DNA of 64,000 bases from Isoetes taiwanensis (taxonomy: Eukaryota > Streptophyta > Lycopodiopsida > Isoetales > Isoetaceae): positions 26,653,299 through 26,717,298 of the forward strand of contig JAJEKV010000002.1 in the NCBI GenBank assembly GCA_021234155.1, written 5' to 3'. Of the stretch, positions 33,411-52,085 are shown in pieces. Position 1 is the stretch's first letter. Every line of letters begins with the position of its first letter. Position numbers and translations under genes: made by a program. Below the pieces are notes generated by a model. That model made no database searches and was not told the DNA's origin. It saw nothing but the letters and a program-made list of their open reading frames with translations.

Positions 33411-36210
33411 GGCGCCCATATTGATGTAAATAGGTTGTGTAAGACCTAAAGACCCCTTTGTAATAACAAAATAAAATGAGCTTATCGAAAGGGACTCGTT
33501 GTTAGGATTGAGTGCTATTGTAGACAAGCATGAAGTTGTATATGTAGATCGCCTTGCTAAATTGAAGGGCAAGCGAAAAATGGGAGAACTGAAGTAGGCC
33601 TAAATGTAGTTTTATTATAGAAAAACATATGTAGATTAAGTTGGTAAACCCACTGGGCAATATGTCTATTATGATCAAGTCTCTTCTCTTCTATTGGATT
33701 TGAGGTAGTGGACCATGGATGTGTGTCACGTTGCAGTTGTTTATAATGTGATTGTTAAATAGAGAATGGAATATGGGAGTTGGTGGATACAATAGGCCAT
33801 TGAAGAGAAATGGTCCATGGAGAGTTCTTGCATACATGTGCCTATGTGAAGGGTATACGTCATAAATGGATCAATTTTTTTTGTAAGGAGCACTTGCAAG
33901 TTCAACGAAATAAATGAAGCATCCACATTCCTCACAAAGCGTTTGGTAGTTCCATAGATAAAACATGTCTTTGAGTAGTAAGACTAAGATACTAAATACT
34001 CATTGCATATTTAATTATAACATCGCAAAGTTTGATGATGTAGAAAAAGAAACCCAATGTAGTAGAAAAGGAGATTTGAGGCCCTATTATGGTTCATCTT
34101 ACTATCCTATGTGGTTACTATGCATTATATGGACAAAAAGGGACGTTGTGACCTAGTACAACAATGAGCCTATTGCATATACAACTACATGAACTTCTCA
34201 CTTCGTAAAAGCATGGGATTATGAAATGTGATTATATGGACAAAAAATAAGACCTTGCGACCAATTTATCGATGTTAACTGCTTGATGTTGCGACTTGCA
34301 TCCGACTCTGTTTGTTTTAAGCCTGAAATAAAGAGACTATTGCATATATAACGTGACAGTATTTGAACTTCTCATCTTTGGAAAAGTACTGAGAGATTCG
34401 ACGCATACAACTTTGTTTCTTTTAAACAACAGAGAGACTATTGGATAAGTTGCCTGATATTTGTCTATTTTCCACATAAAATACTTGTGTTGCTATTATA
34501 GTTAATACGTAGGCTTCAGATGTCAGATGATAGATGTCAGATGATGGAAACAATCATGTGCAATAGGATTTCCTTAGTTGTACTATGTGTAGGACATGAA
34601 CTCTAAGTGAATCCACAGAAAGAAAATTGTATGGCAATTCTTGCCAGTGTGGCAATTTCTGACTTTCACCGTGTGTTTATGAAAGCTCAATTTTCCAATT
34701 ACTGTTTACATTCTATTGTCATATATAATATAGTGGTGATGCAGAACAATGAGGACATGAGGGTGATGCTGCGATTTTGGCCCTTGGTAGTGCTAAACTA
34801 TACACTATGTACCTTCCCTGAAGAAGACACCGGATCAAGTATTCAAACTGGCAAGCAGGATTTATAAATGACCTATTAGAGTTTCAATGTAGTGTGTAAT
34901 GGCATGGAAACTCCAAAGGATTTAATCATCGTTGAGCTGAAAGTATTTGCAATTGTGTTCAACCTTTAACATGTTAATAGACCTAATAGATGTTCAATTA
35001 TAATAATACAATTCATCTGCTAGGACTACAGCTTGACTTAACATTGTAACATTAAGCTCAAACCATTTATCTTTTTTCATTCTCATAAACTGTCTCATGA
35101 TTTCTAATGTGAAATAGGTAGCCTTTACAAACACACAGAATATATTTTACAATGATGGATGCTTGAGTGACGATCTTCAGCTGCTCAAAGCTCATTATAG
35201 ACGTAACAAACTCTCACAAATATAAGCAAATGAGTTGAAGCAAGAAGTTTATCGTTGCAACCCCCCTTGATTTTTTCTTTGGTTCCACTATTAATGTTCA
35301 ATGTTCAATAACGCATTGTGTATGATAATGGATTTGTGTCTGTATAAAAAATGTAGAGGATGAACTGGAACCTGCAACATAAAAGCTCTATGCTATTGGG
35401 ACCCTTGAAGCACAACTACCTAGTAAGAATACCTACAAAAAAGTAGGCGATGGAAAAACAAATGTGGAAGTCATACCTGGTTCCAAACAAAGCATGAAAG
35501 TAAGCGATGGAAAAACAAATGTGGAAGTCATACCTGGTTCCAAACAAAGCATGTCCAAAACTCGGGATATCTGTTTCTTAAAATTCTATTGCACCTTGCC
35601 AATGGAGAATATAAATGATGGGGTTCAAGAAACTTAACAGAAAGATAATGCATCTCCTTTATAATCATCTGAAAGCTTAAAATCATGTTTTCGCTTTCCA
35701 TAGTGACATCCACAAATCATGCTTTGTCTAAAATGAAAGCTGGACATATGTGCTTATGGATACACGTTTATAGCTGTGAACAAAAAGAAAACCGAAATGC
35801 ATAAACACAATGGACTCGCCACATTAGAAGAACTACAAATCTATTTGCCTTGAGCGTTAATGTTTATGCAATCATTAACTGTGTATCTCAAAAAGCCCAA
35901 CTAACATAGATGCTTGTAGTGTACACATGGTTTTTTGCTCCCAAAGGAGCAGGAGGAGCAGCCTGAACCACTACCACATGATAAAGGAGTTGCTCCTGTG
36001 AGGATAAGACAGGATGATAGGAACTTCATCTATTTAACTTTGGTTTTGCTTTGAACTGGAATGCCATGGGGCCTTTATCTACAGAGATGGTGCGTATCTT
36101 AAAACATCATATTCAAACCATTTAGATTATGAGAACTTGAGCAATAGTTCGAGTTTATTCCCCTGGTATGTCAGAAGATGTAATGGTATCTACCATGCTG
36201 ATAAAAGTAA
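33411..36210. other. Helitron interior, no recognised gene
   Basis: AT-rich. The longest frame is 86 codons at 34,607-34,867 (+) and carries no motif. A direct repeat of about 50 bp (aagtcatacctggttccaaa) occurs at 35,468 and 35,525. Confidence 0.4.
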
Positions 36211-37400
36211 TTATGTTTGGTCATTACCTTCCTGCTCCATGTGTTGATAGAAGCAAGAGCCCATGCCAAGCTTGAAAAAAGCATTCCTGCATAACTCCTT
36301 TGCCAACATGCACGCTCGCTCAAAATCTGCAGTTTTGGAATCATATAACCAACCCATAAAATGTAAAAACGAATTGGAGAGCATACAACCCAACCATGTT
36401 AGAAAGACCTGGGCTTTGGATGCAACCAAGAAGCCTCTAGATTATGCAGCTTGTACACACTGGATTGGCATCAGCAGCAGGCTTGCGGGATAAAGCGTGG
36501 CTTTGATGCTGCCAAAAATTGGGGACGGATAATCTGCAATGCAAACCCTATAATAGTTGAATTTCGAAATCATAATATCTGCAGAACATATAATCCACAA
36601 CAACAATAAGTATTTGATTTTGGCATTTGGAGAAAAGAAAGAAGTTCTACTATAAGAAAAAATAAAAGGAGAAGGCTCTGCAATAGCGGCAAACATGTTA
36701 ATCAGTAACAAATATACCATGAAGTAACCCATTGCAAGAGAAGAAAATATATTATTGTAAACTTCTTGTCTGCAAGGACTGCAATCAGAAGCAAAATAAC
36801 GTTGCCACAGCTAGGAAATGGAAAATCTAAAATATTTCCTGTACAAATTTTCGTCAGAATCAGAAGGAAAAAAAGGATGATTTTCTTTACCTGCCACCTT
36901 GTATCTATGCTGTTAGGATCGCCCAAATTCTGCCAAGTCTGAGGAAGGCTAAACTCGCAAGGTAGATAGTCATACATTCATAGAGGCCTGGGTTCTTTAA
37001 TATTCTACTGGCGATAAAAATGATCAGATAAATCTACGTATGAGCTTCAAAACACTCCAACGATCTGGGCATGGACGATGGCCCTATAACGAAGGTTCTA
37101 GCAAGAGTTACGATAAAAATTTTGAGGTCATCCAACTGGCTATTCTAATTGATTGCAAGAGAATAAATTAAGAACCAAAGATCAGAAAGAAAATACGTCA
37201 TAGCAGGTACTGCGAATAAGAAGCTTAGAACCTCTAAAGCAGGGCTCAAGTAGATGGATTTACCACAATAATACACCATCTTCTCTGCTTCAACAGATGT
37301 TTCGCACATGCATCTGGCAAACCCAAAGCTCCAGCGGGCTGACGAATAATCTGCAAGAAATACTGCATAAGCTTGAAATAGAATTGCAGAGAAATTGCTA
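36211..37400 (-). pseudogene. Exon-like gene fragments carried by the Helitron
   Basis: On the Helitron strand, several short frames are bounded by good splice signals. One follows ttcttgcag near 37,367 and reads YSSARWSFGFARCMCETSVE then AEKMVYYCG before gtaaat. One near 36,889-36,975 reads MYDYLPCEFSLPQTWQNLGD then PNSIDTRWQ before gtaaag. One follows cattgcag near 36,534 and reads YPSPIFGSIKATLYPASLLL. A 3' frame (36,211-36,429) reads LVASKAQVFLTWLGCMLS then ADFERACMLAKELCRNAFFK. I do not recognise the family. Position and strand fit gene capture by a Helitron. Confidence 0.4.
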
Positions 37401-39132
37401 TTTCATGTGCTCCACACGTCTGTCATGCCGCTTAAACTCTCGTCATCCCTAATTCGGCCTCCATATCCGAAAACCCCTGACCCAAAATCGTGCTAAAAAA
37501 ACATCCAATTTTTCTAATATCGGGAATATTTTCCGATAGCTAAAACCCTTTAAAACCTAGGGAAACCAACTTAAAAAAAAATCCAAAAAGTTTTTCTCTA
37601 GATCGGAAAAACCAAATTTAAACAATAGATTAGCCAACCCGGAGCTGCCACCTGGCCCAAATCGATTGGGCAAGGGAGAGTTACTAACTTGGGACCCAAA
37701 TTGGGGTCTTGCACCCCCATTTGCCCCAATTCGAATTAGGAGCAATTGGAGAGGGAGGAGGAGCTGCAGCAGCCAGGCACCCTTCAGCAAATCGACCAGG
37801 AGGAGCAGCAGCTGAGCGCCTACCCTTGCTAAGCGCCTAACTTACCTGTGTGTCCAGTGTTGAGCGCCAAGTCCAGGGAAGATGGAAGTACCAAATGACA
37901 ACGGATCCAGCAGGAACTCAGGTGGGTGGTTAGTATAGCTTCATGTTCTAGAGTAGCGCCCCTGTTGGGCACTTGTTGTGTTCATTTCTTCCGTTCTCTC
38001 TGTGCTTTACTTGTAGGAACTAACCCTTGATTGCAAAGGTGAGTTCTCTTTATCTCTGATTCTGGTCTTGCTCTTAAAGGATGGATTGATAGTCCTTTGT
38101 ATAGTATTACTCTGGAAATGGGGGAATTAAGGGAGGGTAGAGACCTCTGAGCCATGTTTAGTAGTATGCTCCTAGGTTGATCCCTGTATTTCCCATTAGA
38201 TGCGGCCTGTGCACAAGAGACCACCGAGTCGTGGACCCGTCGTGGATGCTATGGAATTGCTTAGCACCAGATAAAAGACGCAGTGGTGAAGTGGGGGTGG
38301 GGTCTTGCACAAACATAAAAGGCTCATGAGACTCCTACAGTGGGCTAGGCCTGATAGCCGGTCACGTAGAGGGCCGGGTATGGGCCTGACACTCCCTGGG
38401 TGCAGAGGTGTGACCCGTATGGGGCATCCTGTGCTTTGAGTAGATTTAGGGTGAGTAAGTCGGGTACGGATGCGGGGGTCGCTGATGCGGCACGTATTCT
38501 CTAGCTCACCCATGGAACCACTGTGATCCTGGGAGGGGACACTTCCCCGACCTGCCTCATCGGACGGGGCTTGCCCCGTCCATGAACCCTGGAGTAGGCT
38601 CGAAGGGTGATACCTTGAGTCTGCGTGTCCGGAAGGCTATAGTGACGCCATAGCATGATTGAACTCACCTGCAAAGTGTGCACAGGAGGGGCGGATGGAG
38701 TGGACAACCCTAGCCGATGTTCTATGCCAGCCAACGCCATGTCAAGATTCGGTCTGCTGATCTCTTGAGATCTAGCCGTCAGTCGATCCTCACTGGAGTC
38801 TGAGCCGGGGTAGAACCATGGGTTTGGGTGTTTCCCTTAGTATTAAATGCATATTCTTTGTTGTTGTCACTTGGATGGATGTGCCACCCCTCGTGGTGGT
38901 AAATTATGATATGATTATGCTGTGTGCTAACCTTGTATTCACGCTTCCGCGACGTAGGAGCCCCATTGAAGGCGTGGGCCGAATGACCCCTCTGTGTCCT
39001 TCACTTGAGCATCTTCTTAAGATGGCCCGAGTTAGACGGAGGGCCCTGCTCATGGTGAGTTGGTTGCCATGGGAGGGGAAAGTCCCCGTATGTATACGTC
39101 CGAGTGTCGTATATGTTCAGGGAGCGTCACAG

Positions 39133-39145
39133 TGGTATCAGAGCC
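39133..39145 (+). promoter_or_regulatory. Primer-binding site, initiator tRNA-Met
   Basis: TGGTATCAGAGCC starts two bases after the LTR ends (CACA g). It is complementary to the 3' end of plant initiator tRNA-Met, the usual primer of plant LTR retrotransposons, and fixes the element's orientation as plus. Confidence 0.92.
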
Positions 39146-45004
<5,859 letters not shown>

Positions 45005-46423
45005 CCAAATATACATACTTAATGTCTTTTCATCACCTAAAATCAGCACAACAATAGGTAGGATCATCCCCTTTCAATTACTTTGACAAGATCTAGAAGG
45101 GCTTCATCACATTGGCTGAATCCCAAAACAGCCACACTGTTCTGCTGAAGGATGATAATTAGAGTAATTTTCTCAATACTCAGAAGAGGAATTTGAACGC
45201 CTGTAAATCCTAGGCAACAAAACAGGAGGCTTAGGAAGAAATATTGCACGTTTAGACTCCAAACATCCTTTGCTGCTCTGCGTCTTGATACTATGCCATT
45301 AGTATAATATACCAATTCTCCTCATTGTCGCCACACATGGTCATACCTACAATATGGTTGTGTCCATCTCTTGTACGTGTCATCTTGGTGATATGTATTG
45401 TGACGTAGCGATATAGTATACGTTCTGAGTGTATATTATACTAGAACATCACAAAATAAGCCAAGCAAAAGGTCAGAAAGAAGAAGCAAATTCCTCTTCA
45501 TAGTAGACACCATACATTCTACCGAGGTGATCCCAAGAGGCAGTTGATACCAACTTTTCTAACAAATTGACAATGATCACATGGTCCCATTTACTTGGTA
45601 TAAGACATTCCTCCACCATATTTAGGCTCTAGCAAATGAACAAGCTAATCACATGGTACTATAGCTTAATCAAAGGAAAAAGGCAAAAGAAATTGTTGTA
45701 GCATGCAATTCCCAATTGCAGCATCACAGAATCATTTTTAAGACCTATTTCAAAGCCCTCTTTTGAGATCCCCTTGTTCTTAAAGATTACATGCTCAAAG
45801 ACGTTACAAGTCCAAAGAAATCGGTACTAAATCAATAGGAGTGCTAAATCGGTCTTGATATGCACGAATTTCATTCTATTTGTGCCTTTCATACACGGGC
45901 CTTGCATGGGCGGGGTTATATCTTCTTCCTACTTCAGTGGTTCAGGTCACTTGCACGTTCTACAGAATAAGATTTATCATTTCTAGTGCCTTATGGATAA
46001 TTTGGATTATCTTGTATAATTTCGATACTATGCGGATTGATTTAATAAGTTTTCTGCATGTAGTGGATGAAGATGTTGAGATTACTCTTGTAGTAATTCT
46101 TTACAAGTAGCAAGACATTGTAGTTTTTATCTATTATATATAAAATATAAAAATCATTCCCTAAAAAAAAACCGGCTTGAACTAGTCTAGACTAGCACAA
46201 ACATCAGCATTGGTCAATCCAGCCGATGTCTTATCTGGCCATACAAGAACCGTAAAGTCCTAGATGGTACCATCCTTTCCTGGTATACAACATCTATGTT
46301 ATCATATAACATACCTTTCCTTGGTAAACAGATCATAGACAGATCCAACACTGATCATAGACAGATCCAACACTGACCGTACAATGACAGAACAATGCAT
46401 CTAATAAGCATCATGCTTAAGAG
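45005..46423. repeat. Duplicated flank F, second copy
   Basis: It matches 27,406-28,827 with few differences, from ccaaatatacatac to AAGAG (46,419-46,423). The 83-codon minus frame is kept (45,064-45,315). Confidence 0.95.
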
Positions 46424-48030
46424 TGTGACGTTCCACATATTAAGTATAAATACGTGACACGTCACTATGAATAATTAATGGAACATTAATTATTCATAAG
46501 CTAAGGTTAGCTATGTTAATAATTAAATTATAAAGGTGGAAACCTAACCTTAAACCCTAATTCGAATTTAGGGCTTAATCTAATATTAAAAGGGCCTAAA
46601 ATACCAAATTAGCTAATATTAGCCAACCCGGAGCTGCCACCTGGCCCAAATCGATTGGGCAAGGGAGAGTTACTAACTTGGGATCCAAATTGGGGTCTTG
46701 CACCCCCATTTGCCCCAATTCGAATTAGGAGCAATTGGAGAGGGAGGAGGAGGAGCAGCTGCCAGGCACCCTTGAAAAATCGACCCGGGAGGAAGGCGGC
46801 GGTGGCGCCTACCCTTGCTAAGCGCCTAACTTACCTGTGTGTCCAGTGTTGAGCGCCAAGTCCAGGGAAGATGGAAGTACCAAATGACAATGGATCCAGC
46901 AGGAACTCAGGTGGGTGGTTAGTATAGCTTCATGTTCTAGAGTAGCGCCCCTGTTGGGCACTTGTTGTGTTCATTTCTTCCGTTCTCTCTGTGCTTTACT
47001 TGTAGGAACTAACCCTTGATTGCAAAGGTGAGTTCTCTTTATCTCTGATTCTGGTCTTGCTCTTAAAGGATGGATTGATAGTCCTTTGTATAGTATTACT
47101 CTGGAAATGGGGGAATTAAGGGAGGGTAGAGACCTCTGGGCCATGTTTAGTAGTATGCTCCTAGGTTGATCCCTGTATTTCCCATTAGATGCGGCCTGTG
47201 GGGTGGGGTCTTGCACGAACATAAAAGGCTCCTGAGACTCCTACATTGGGCTAGGCCTGATAGCCGGTCACGTAGAGGGCCGGGTATGGGTCTGACACTC
47301 CCTGGGTGCAGAGGTGTGACCCGTATGGGGCATCCTGTGCTTTGAGTAGATTTAGGGTGAGTAAGTCGGGTACGGATGCGGGGGTCGCTGATGCGACACG
47401 TATTCTCTAGCTCACCCATGGAACCACTGTGATCCTGGGAGGGGACACTTCCCCGACCTGCCTCATCGGACGGGGCTTCATGAACCCTGGAGTAGGATCG
47501 AAGGGTGATACCTTGAGTCTGCGTGTCCGGAAGGCTATATTGACGCCATAGCATGATTGGACTCACCTGTAAAGTGTGCACAGGAGGGGCGGATGGAGTG
47601 GACAACCCTAGCCGATGTTCTATGCCAGCCAACGCCATGTCAAGATTCGGTCTGCTGATCTCTTGAGACCTAGCCGTCAGTCGATCCTCACTGGAGTCTG
47701 AGCCGGGGTAGAACCATGGGTTTGGGTGTTTCCCTTAGTATTAAATGCATATTCTTTGTTGTTGTCACTTGGATGGATGTGCCACCCCTCGTGGTGGTAA
47801 ATTATGATATGATTATGCTGTGTGCTAACCTTGTATTCACGCTTCCGCGACGTAGGAGCCCCATTGAAGGCATGGGCCGAATGACCCCTCTGTGTCCTTC
47901 ACTTGAGCATCTTCTTATAGATGGCCCGAGTTAGACGGAGGGCCCTGCTCATGGTGAGTTGGTTGCCATGGGAGGGGAAAGTCCCCGTATGTATACGTCC
48001 GAGTGTCGTATATGTTCAGGGAGCGTCACA
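46424..48030 (+). mobile_element. LTR without interior (solo LTR), 1,607 bp, AAGAG target duplication
   Basis: TGTGACG...CGTCACA is flanked by AAGAG on both sides (46,419-46,423 and 48,031-48,035). It is the Helitron-free sister of the LTR at 28,828-39,131 and supplies the empty target site. No primer site follows it. It could alternatively be the 3' LTR of the same original insertion, moved next to a second F copy by recombination. Confidence 0.92.
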
Positions 48031-48035
48031 AAGAG

Positions 48036-50185
48036 CCTAAAATATTATCTGTGATGTAACCCTTAGATTCAAGGCTTAAATCATAACAAAACTGCATTTC
48101 ATGGCAGATTTTAAGATGCACAAGGCCAAAAAGTGACAGCCAAAATGTTACTGGTGCAACAAGAATGCTTCAAACATCATTTCTCATCATTTTTCAATTG
48201 GATATACATCAAAGAACTAGGGCAAGCTAGTCAATGTCCCTGTTCTAACAAATTACATTAGGAGATTGCATCCTATTCAGAAAGCATTTAGCAAATACGA
48301 GACAAGAGGGACAAGCAATATGTGACTTTTTCAAAAACTTTATAGCAGTATATTAATGTCAGAATATTGCATATACAACAATAAGAGCACTAGTTCAGGA
48401 AACCAGCTTTCGTGTTTTAATATAATCATGTAGGAAATACAATCATCCAGCATATGGTCAGCCCTGCCAAAGTATGACCTGTCAAATGTTCTAATGAGAA
48501 GTGTTTTTCATTTAAACTAGAGGGGCCGATTTAGAGCATACAGCCAGCTAGATAAAGGCCCTAAGTACACAGCCTAATAGGCATTCAAAATGGTAATGGT
48601 TTATGTGAGAACCCATTACCTACAGACTAGAAAGTAACAGCCAAGATGAACTTGTAATACTTTGAAGAACCAGAAAACGTGATAGAGTACCTTAGCAGCG
48701 TTTTAAAAGTGCTAACCTAAAGTTACAATTTCCAAAATGGGTGATCAAATTCATGTATTTGTAGACAGTTTAAAATCTTCAATCCTCTGTGAAATAGTCA
48801 TCATCTGATGCCAAATCCGCAGCTCACCTAAGATCTATTGGACAAAAGGAATACATTAAGAAGAGAAGCCCGTACCTGCAGCCAATCAATACATCATTAG
48901 CCTGATAAGGGATGCAAGGGCCAAAAGGTACCTTAGGCTTCTCGGTTGTCAACCGATCACCTAATGTAGACCTTTTGCCCAAAAGATCAAACGAGCATTG
49001 CGAGAAATAAACTTAGTTAAAACATAAGAGAGAAGGAAAGAATTAACCTCTCATGTTTGCATCAATGATCCATGAACATAATGCAAATAAACTCACAATT
49101 CAGAATTAAGTCTTGAATATAGGTCTAATAAAACCGTAAGATTAAGTGCCTGTTATAGCTAACGGGCCCATATATCAGTAATAATCTTCATATATATTGT
49201 CCAAGAGGTTGTTACAAGCAGAAGAATGCTACATGCAAATAATTATGTCATGTCTAGCTTACAACCTTGCAGCATCGCATCTGTTAGAAATAAGTTGGCA
49301 AACCGCTCAGAACTTATTGTAATAGGATACAAGGAGGCCTATGAAGGAAACTGCTGGGGAAAATCAGTTTAAACAGATATTTGCTAGGTAACCATCATGT
49401 CTGTAATTCATGAGTGATTATGAGAAAGTTATCATAAGCCATAATTCCTGGACTTGTAAACAAAGGGCACAGGATAATCTAAATTGTACCAGATGGAAAT
49501 ATCCCTCTAAAGTAGGCAAACGAATCTGCCAGCTCCTCCTTAGTATCCAAATGCTCAAGTGTATGAGCATATATTACTTCATATGCGAAATAGTAGTCAA
49601 GACACCATTTCTGAGAGAAGAAGGTCGGCAGAAAATCATAGGGCGGAGCCCATCAAAACAGGCCGGATATTCAAGGCGCCCAACCATCATATAGTTCGGG
49701 ACATTCTAAGGGGGGGAGGTAATATCTTACCTAGATATGGTCTGCAAAAAGTCTTCTTGGGCAGAGCCCAGCAAATTCATGCTACTGTCACCCACCGGAT
49801 ATTAAGCAGCCACCTATTATAAACATCAAGATGCTACAAAATTAGCAACCTATATTTGAAAGGGTTATACTCTTTTGTAACCCTGCAACTCCATAAAATG
49901 AGAGTTCTAAGAAAAACATTGGTATTAACAAGTCTCACCCTTGTATACGATATGGCACCAATTTGAGCTAAAGGTGGATCATTTAAGCCTAAGTTAGCTT
50001 GATACATGAGCCAACTGGATACTGTGAACATAATAACATCCACTGGCCTTTCTACTTATATGGGTACAATTCACTCCAATAGAATACATTTTGGGGTTAC
50101 CCATGCCCCAAGTATAACCACTAGGGACCGATATAATTACTATGTTTGTCAGATATGCCAACAATACACATCCATATACACATCC
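48036..50185. other. AT-rich unique DNA right of the solo LTR
   Basis: Mostly noncoding. One exon-like fragment is listed separately. Frames at 49,410-49,822 (+) are unrecognised. The (a/t)acacatccat repeats at about 50,168-50,185 mark the left edge of block C. Confidence 0.4.
48877..48985 (-). other. Exon-like fragment, unrecognised protein
   Basis: The minus strand reads LLGKRSTLGDRLTTEKPKVP then FGPCIPYQANDVLIGC up to a good donor (TGCAG|gtacgg). I do not recognise the family, and no neighbouring exon is certain. Confidence 0.25.
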
Positions 50186-50300
50186 ATAGTAACCTCCAGA
50201 AACAACTAAATCCTTCACAGTACAAGCCCATGAATAAAGCGTTTGAGACTATGAATTTGGGTGAAGTGTCGAAAACAAGCCGTTCAGTTTAAGCATCTCA

Positions 50301-50528
50301 ATGCAGCACAAATCAAATAGCTATGGTTGTGTTTTGCCCCTTGTATCATTTGTAGATAAAGCTAGGGATGCATTATCTAATGTAAAGAAAGCCAATTTGG
50401 GCAAGACCTTTTTGAGAGATGGTCGTTGGAATCACAGACTACAAAGGTTAATGATAACACAAAAAGAACAACTCCCCATTTGCAAGTCATATCCCATCTC
50501 TAATGAAAAAACCAATTCAGATTCTTAG
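50301..50528 (+). CDS. Unrecognised 75-codon frame, block C copy
   Basis: Paralogue of 8849-9088, differing by a few substitutions and lacking the SFHN codons near the end. No family recognised. Confidence 0.25.
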   Translation: MQHKSNSYGCVLPLVSFVDKARDALSNVKKANLGKTFLRDGRWNHRLQRLMITQKEQLPICKSYPISNEKTNSDS

Positions 50529-51625
50529 AATAAAACTCAGATCCTGCATCTGTAAGTATTTGACAGTCACAAATCTGTAGTCTTACTTTTAGCAAATTCT
50601 CTTTCATTCCCATTTGCTACTTGATTTGGCATGCCCATGTGCACAATTTGAGCTCCACGATAGCTCGATTGGCTCATTCTTCTTATTATGGCATTCATAG
50701 CTTAAACCATATCTAGGAAGCAAAAAAGCTCCATGGCGAGTGAATTTCCCCCTCAATATGGCACATATCCAATCAAGATGATTGAACTGTGATTAGGTAT
50801 CCCATATCCTTTGTTCAATTCCAAAGCAAAATCCAGACTGCGGGTCTTGTTCGATTCATATCATTCAAAATACATGTATAAAACGGAGAATGCTTGTCAA
50901 TGGCTAAAATACACGTATTGCAATTCAGTGAAATAAATAAGAAACCTTTATATCCAAAGTGGTGAAAAAGACTTGGCTAAAGTATTCTAAAAGTTGAGAT
51001 GAAAGCTTCTAAAGTTTGGCTAAACTTTCTAATTTTTTCCTCCTACACTTTTTTACCTTTGGCTAAACTTTGATTTAATTGCTCGGCTATTTTGCAGAAA
51101 ATTCAAGACCTAAAAATTAGCCAACCATAATATATATAAAGGTTCTAGAATGACTTGGCTAAAATATGCCAAAGGTTAACTGAAAGCTTCTAAATTTTGA
51201 CTAAATTTTTTTATTTTTGCCACATATACTTTCGTACGATAAGTTGAAATTGGACAAAATGGAGATTGGGTGTGAAAAAGACTTGGCAAATATTGTTCCT
51301 TTTTTTAGCCCAAAAAAGGCCATAGTTGTCAAAATTTATCCATGTAGTTAAATTTAGCCATTAATTTTTTTCCATCTTGCAATTTCCAAGCACATAAATT
51401 TACAGACCCAAGTGCCAATTCCAATCTATTTTGTTTGGATTTTAATATGGTCGCATTCCATGTTAAGCCATGAGCTATTACAATCAAACCCACTCATTTC
51501 ATAGATGGTTATACGAGCTACCAAATGATGTTTGATGTTCCAACTATATCTATGGGACCAACTTTGGTATAACATTTACTTCTTTGTTTATTCACCCACC
51601 TCACGATTTTATATTTACTTCTTTG

Positions 51626-51729
51626 TATAGAGGAAAGGAACAAGGGGATCGCTTTCCGGTGCAGCCGGTGGGGTCCCGCGACCGGACCGGCTGCACCGGA
51701 AAGCGAGACCCTTGTCCTTTCCTCTACAA
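51626..51729. repeat. Long near-perfect hairpin
   Basis: Each arm contains CGCTTTCCGGTGCAGCCGGT or its complement. An RNA from either strand would fold into a stem of about 45 bp, long enough to feed small-RNA processing. Confidence 0.93.
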
Positions 51730-52085
51730 TATAGAAATTGGGGAGCATTTTTTGCTCCGGCGATGGAAGCGGCCGTTTAGGTTCTTTCAGCTGGTGCTTT
51801 TTCTGTTTCTGCTGCATTTTTTGCTCTATGTTTTTTTTTGGCGATGGAGGCGGCTGCTTAGGTTCTTTCATGCTCTGCTTCTGCGTTTTTCGCCTCGTGT
51901 TTTCTTTTTGGCTATGGCGTTCTTTGAAGTCCGGCTGCCACTCGTGCATTATAAGTTTATGTAGCTTGGTTTACCTTCGCCATCTTCAAGCTCTTCAGGC
52001 ATCTGGTTCCTCACGAAGGTGTTTCTTAAACTATGAAGGGGTTTTGATATGGCCATTTTTCCTCTTCAAACCTTTGATCTGACAC
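51626..52085 (+). mobile_element. Hairpin-headed element, copy 1 (right end unclear)
   Basis: It follows TTG at 51,623-51,625, at a point where the paralogues (11,600 and 53,880) read on uninterrupted. It opens with a hairpin of about 104 nt (51,626-51,729): arms start TATAGAGGAAAGGA and end TCCTTTCCTCTACAA, with about 45 bp per arm and few mismatches around a GC-rich tip. Then comes TATAGAAATTGGGGAGC, matching the copy at 56,320. The interior has an imperfect repeat of about 100 bp (ggcgatgga, then ggcggc, then ttaggttctttca). I could not find the right terminus; 52,085 is a guess. Confidence 0.6.

Larger units (their letters stand above)
29036..37629 (-). mobile_element. Helitron, 8,594 bp, non-autonomous, inserted in the LTR
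   Basis: Read on the minus strand, the element begins TCTATTGTTTAAATTTGG (5' TC) and ends with hairpin GCCCGGCAACGCCGGGC, then ACCCGTTA and CTAG, followed by host T. The second LTR gives the empty site: agctaata|ttagccaaccc at 46,618/46,619. Insertion is therefore between A and T with no target duplication, all canonical Helitron traits. No Rep or helicase motif was found inside, so mobilisation would need a helper. It carries a LINE (29.15-33.4 kb) and exon-like fragments (36.2-37.4 kb), all on its own strand. Confidence 0.95.
28828..39131 (+). mobile_element. 5' LTR of a retrotransposon, split by a Helitron
   Basis: The LTR starts TGTGACG at 28,828 and ends CGTCACA at 39,131, followed one base later by a primer-binding site, so it reads as a 5' LTR on the plus strand. 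Without the 8,594-bp Helitron it is about 1.71 kb. It aligns end to end with the LTR at 46,424-48,030, which lacks the Helitron and about 72 bp around 38,215-38,290. The left flank is AAGAG. Confidence 0.95.
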
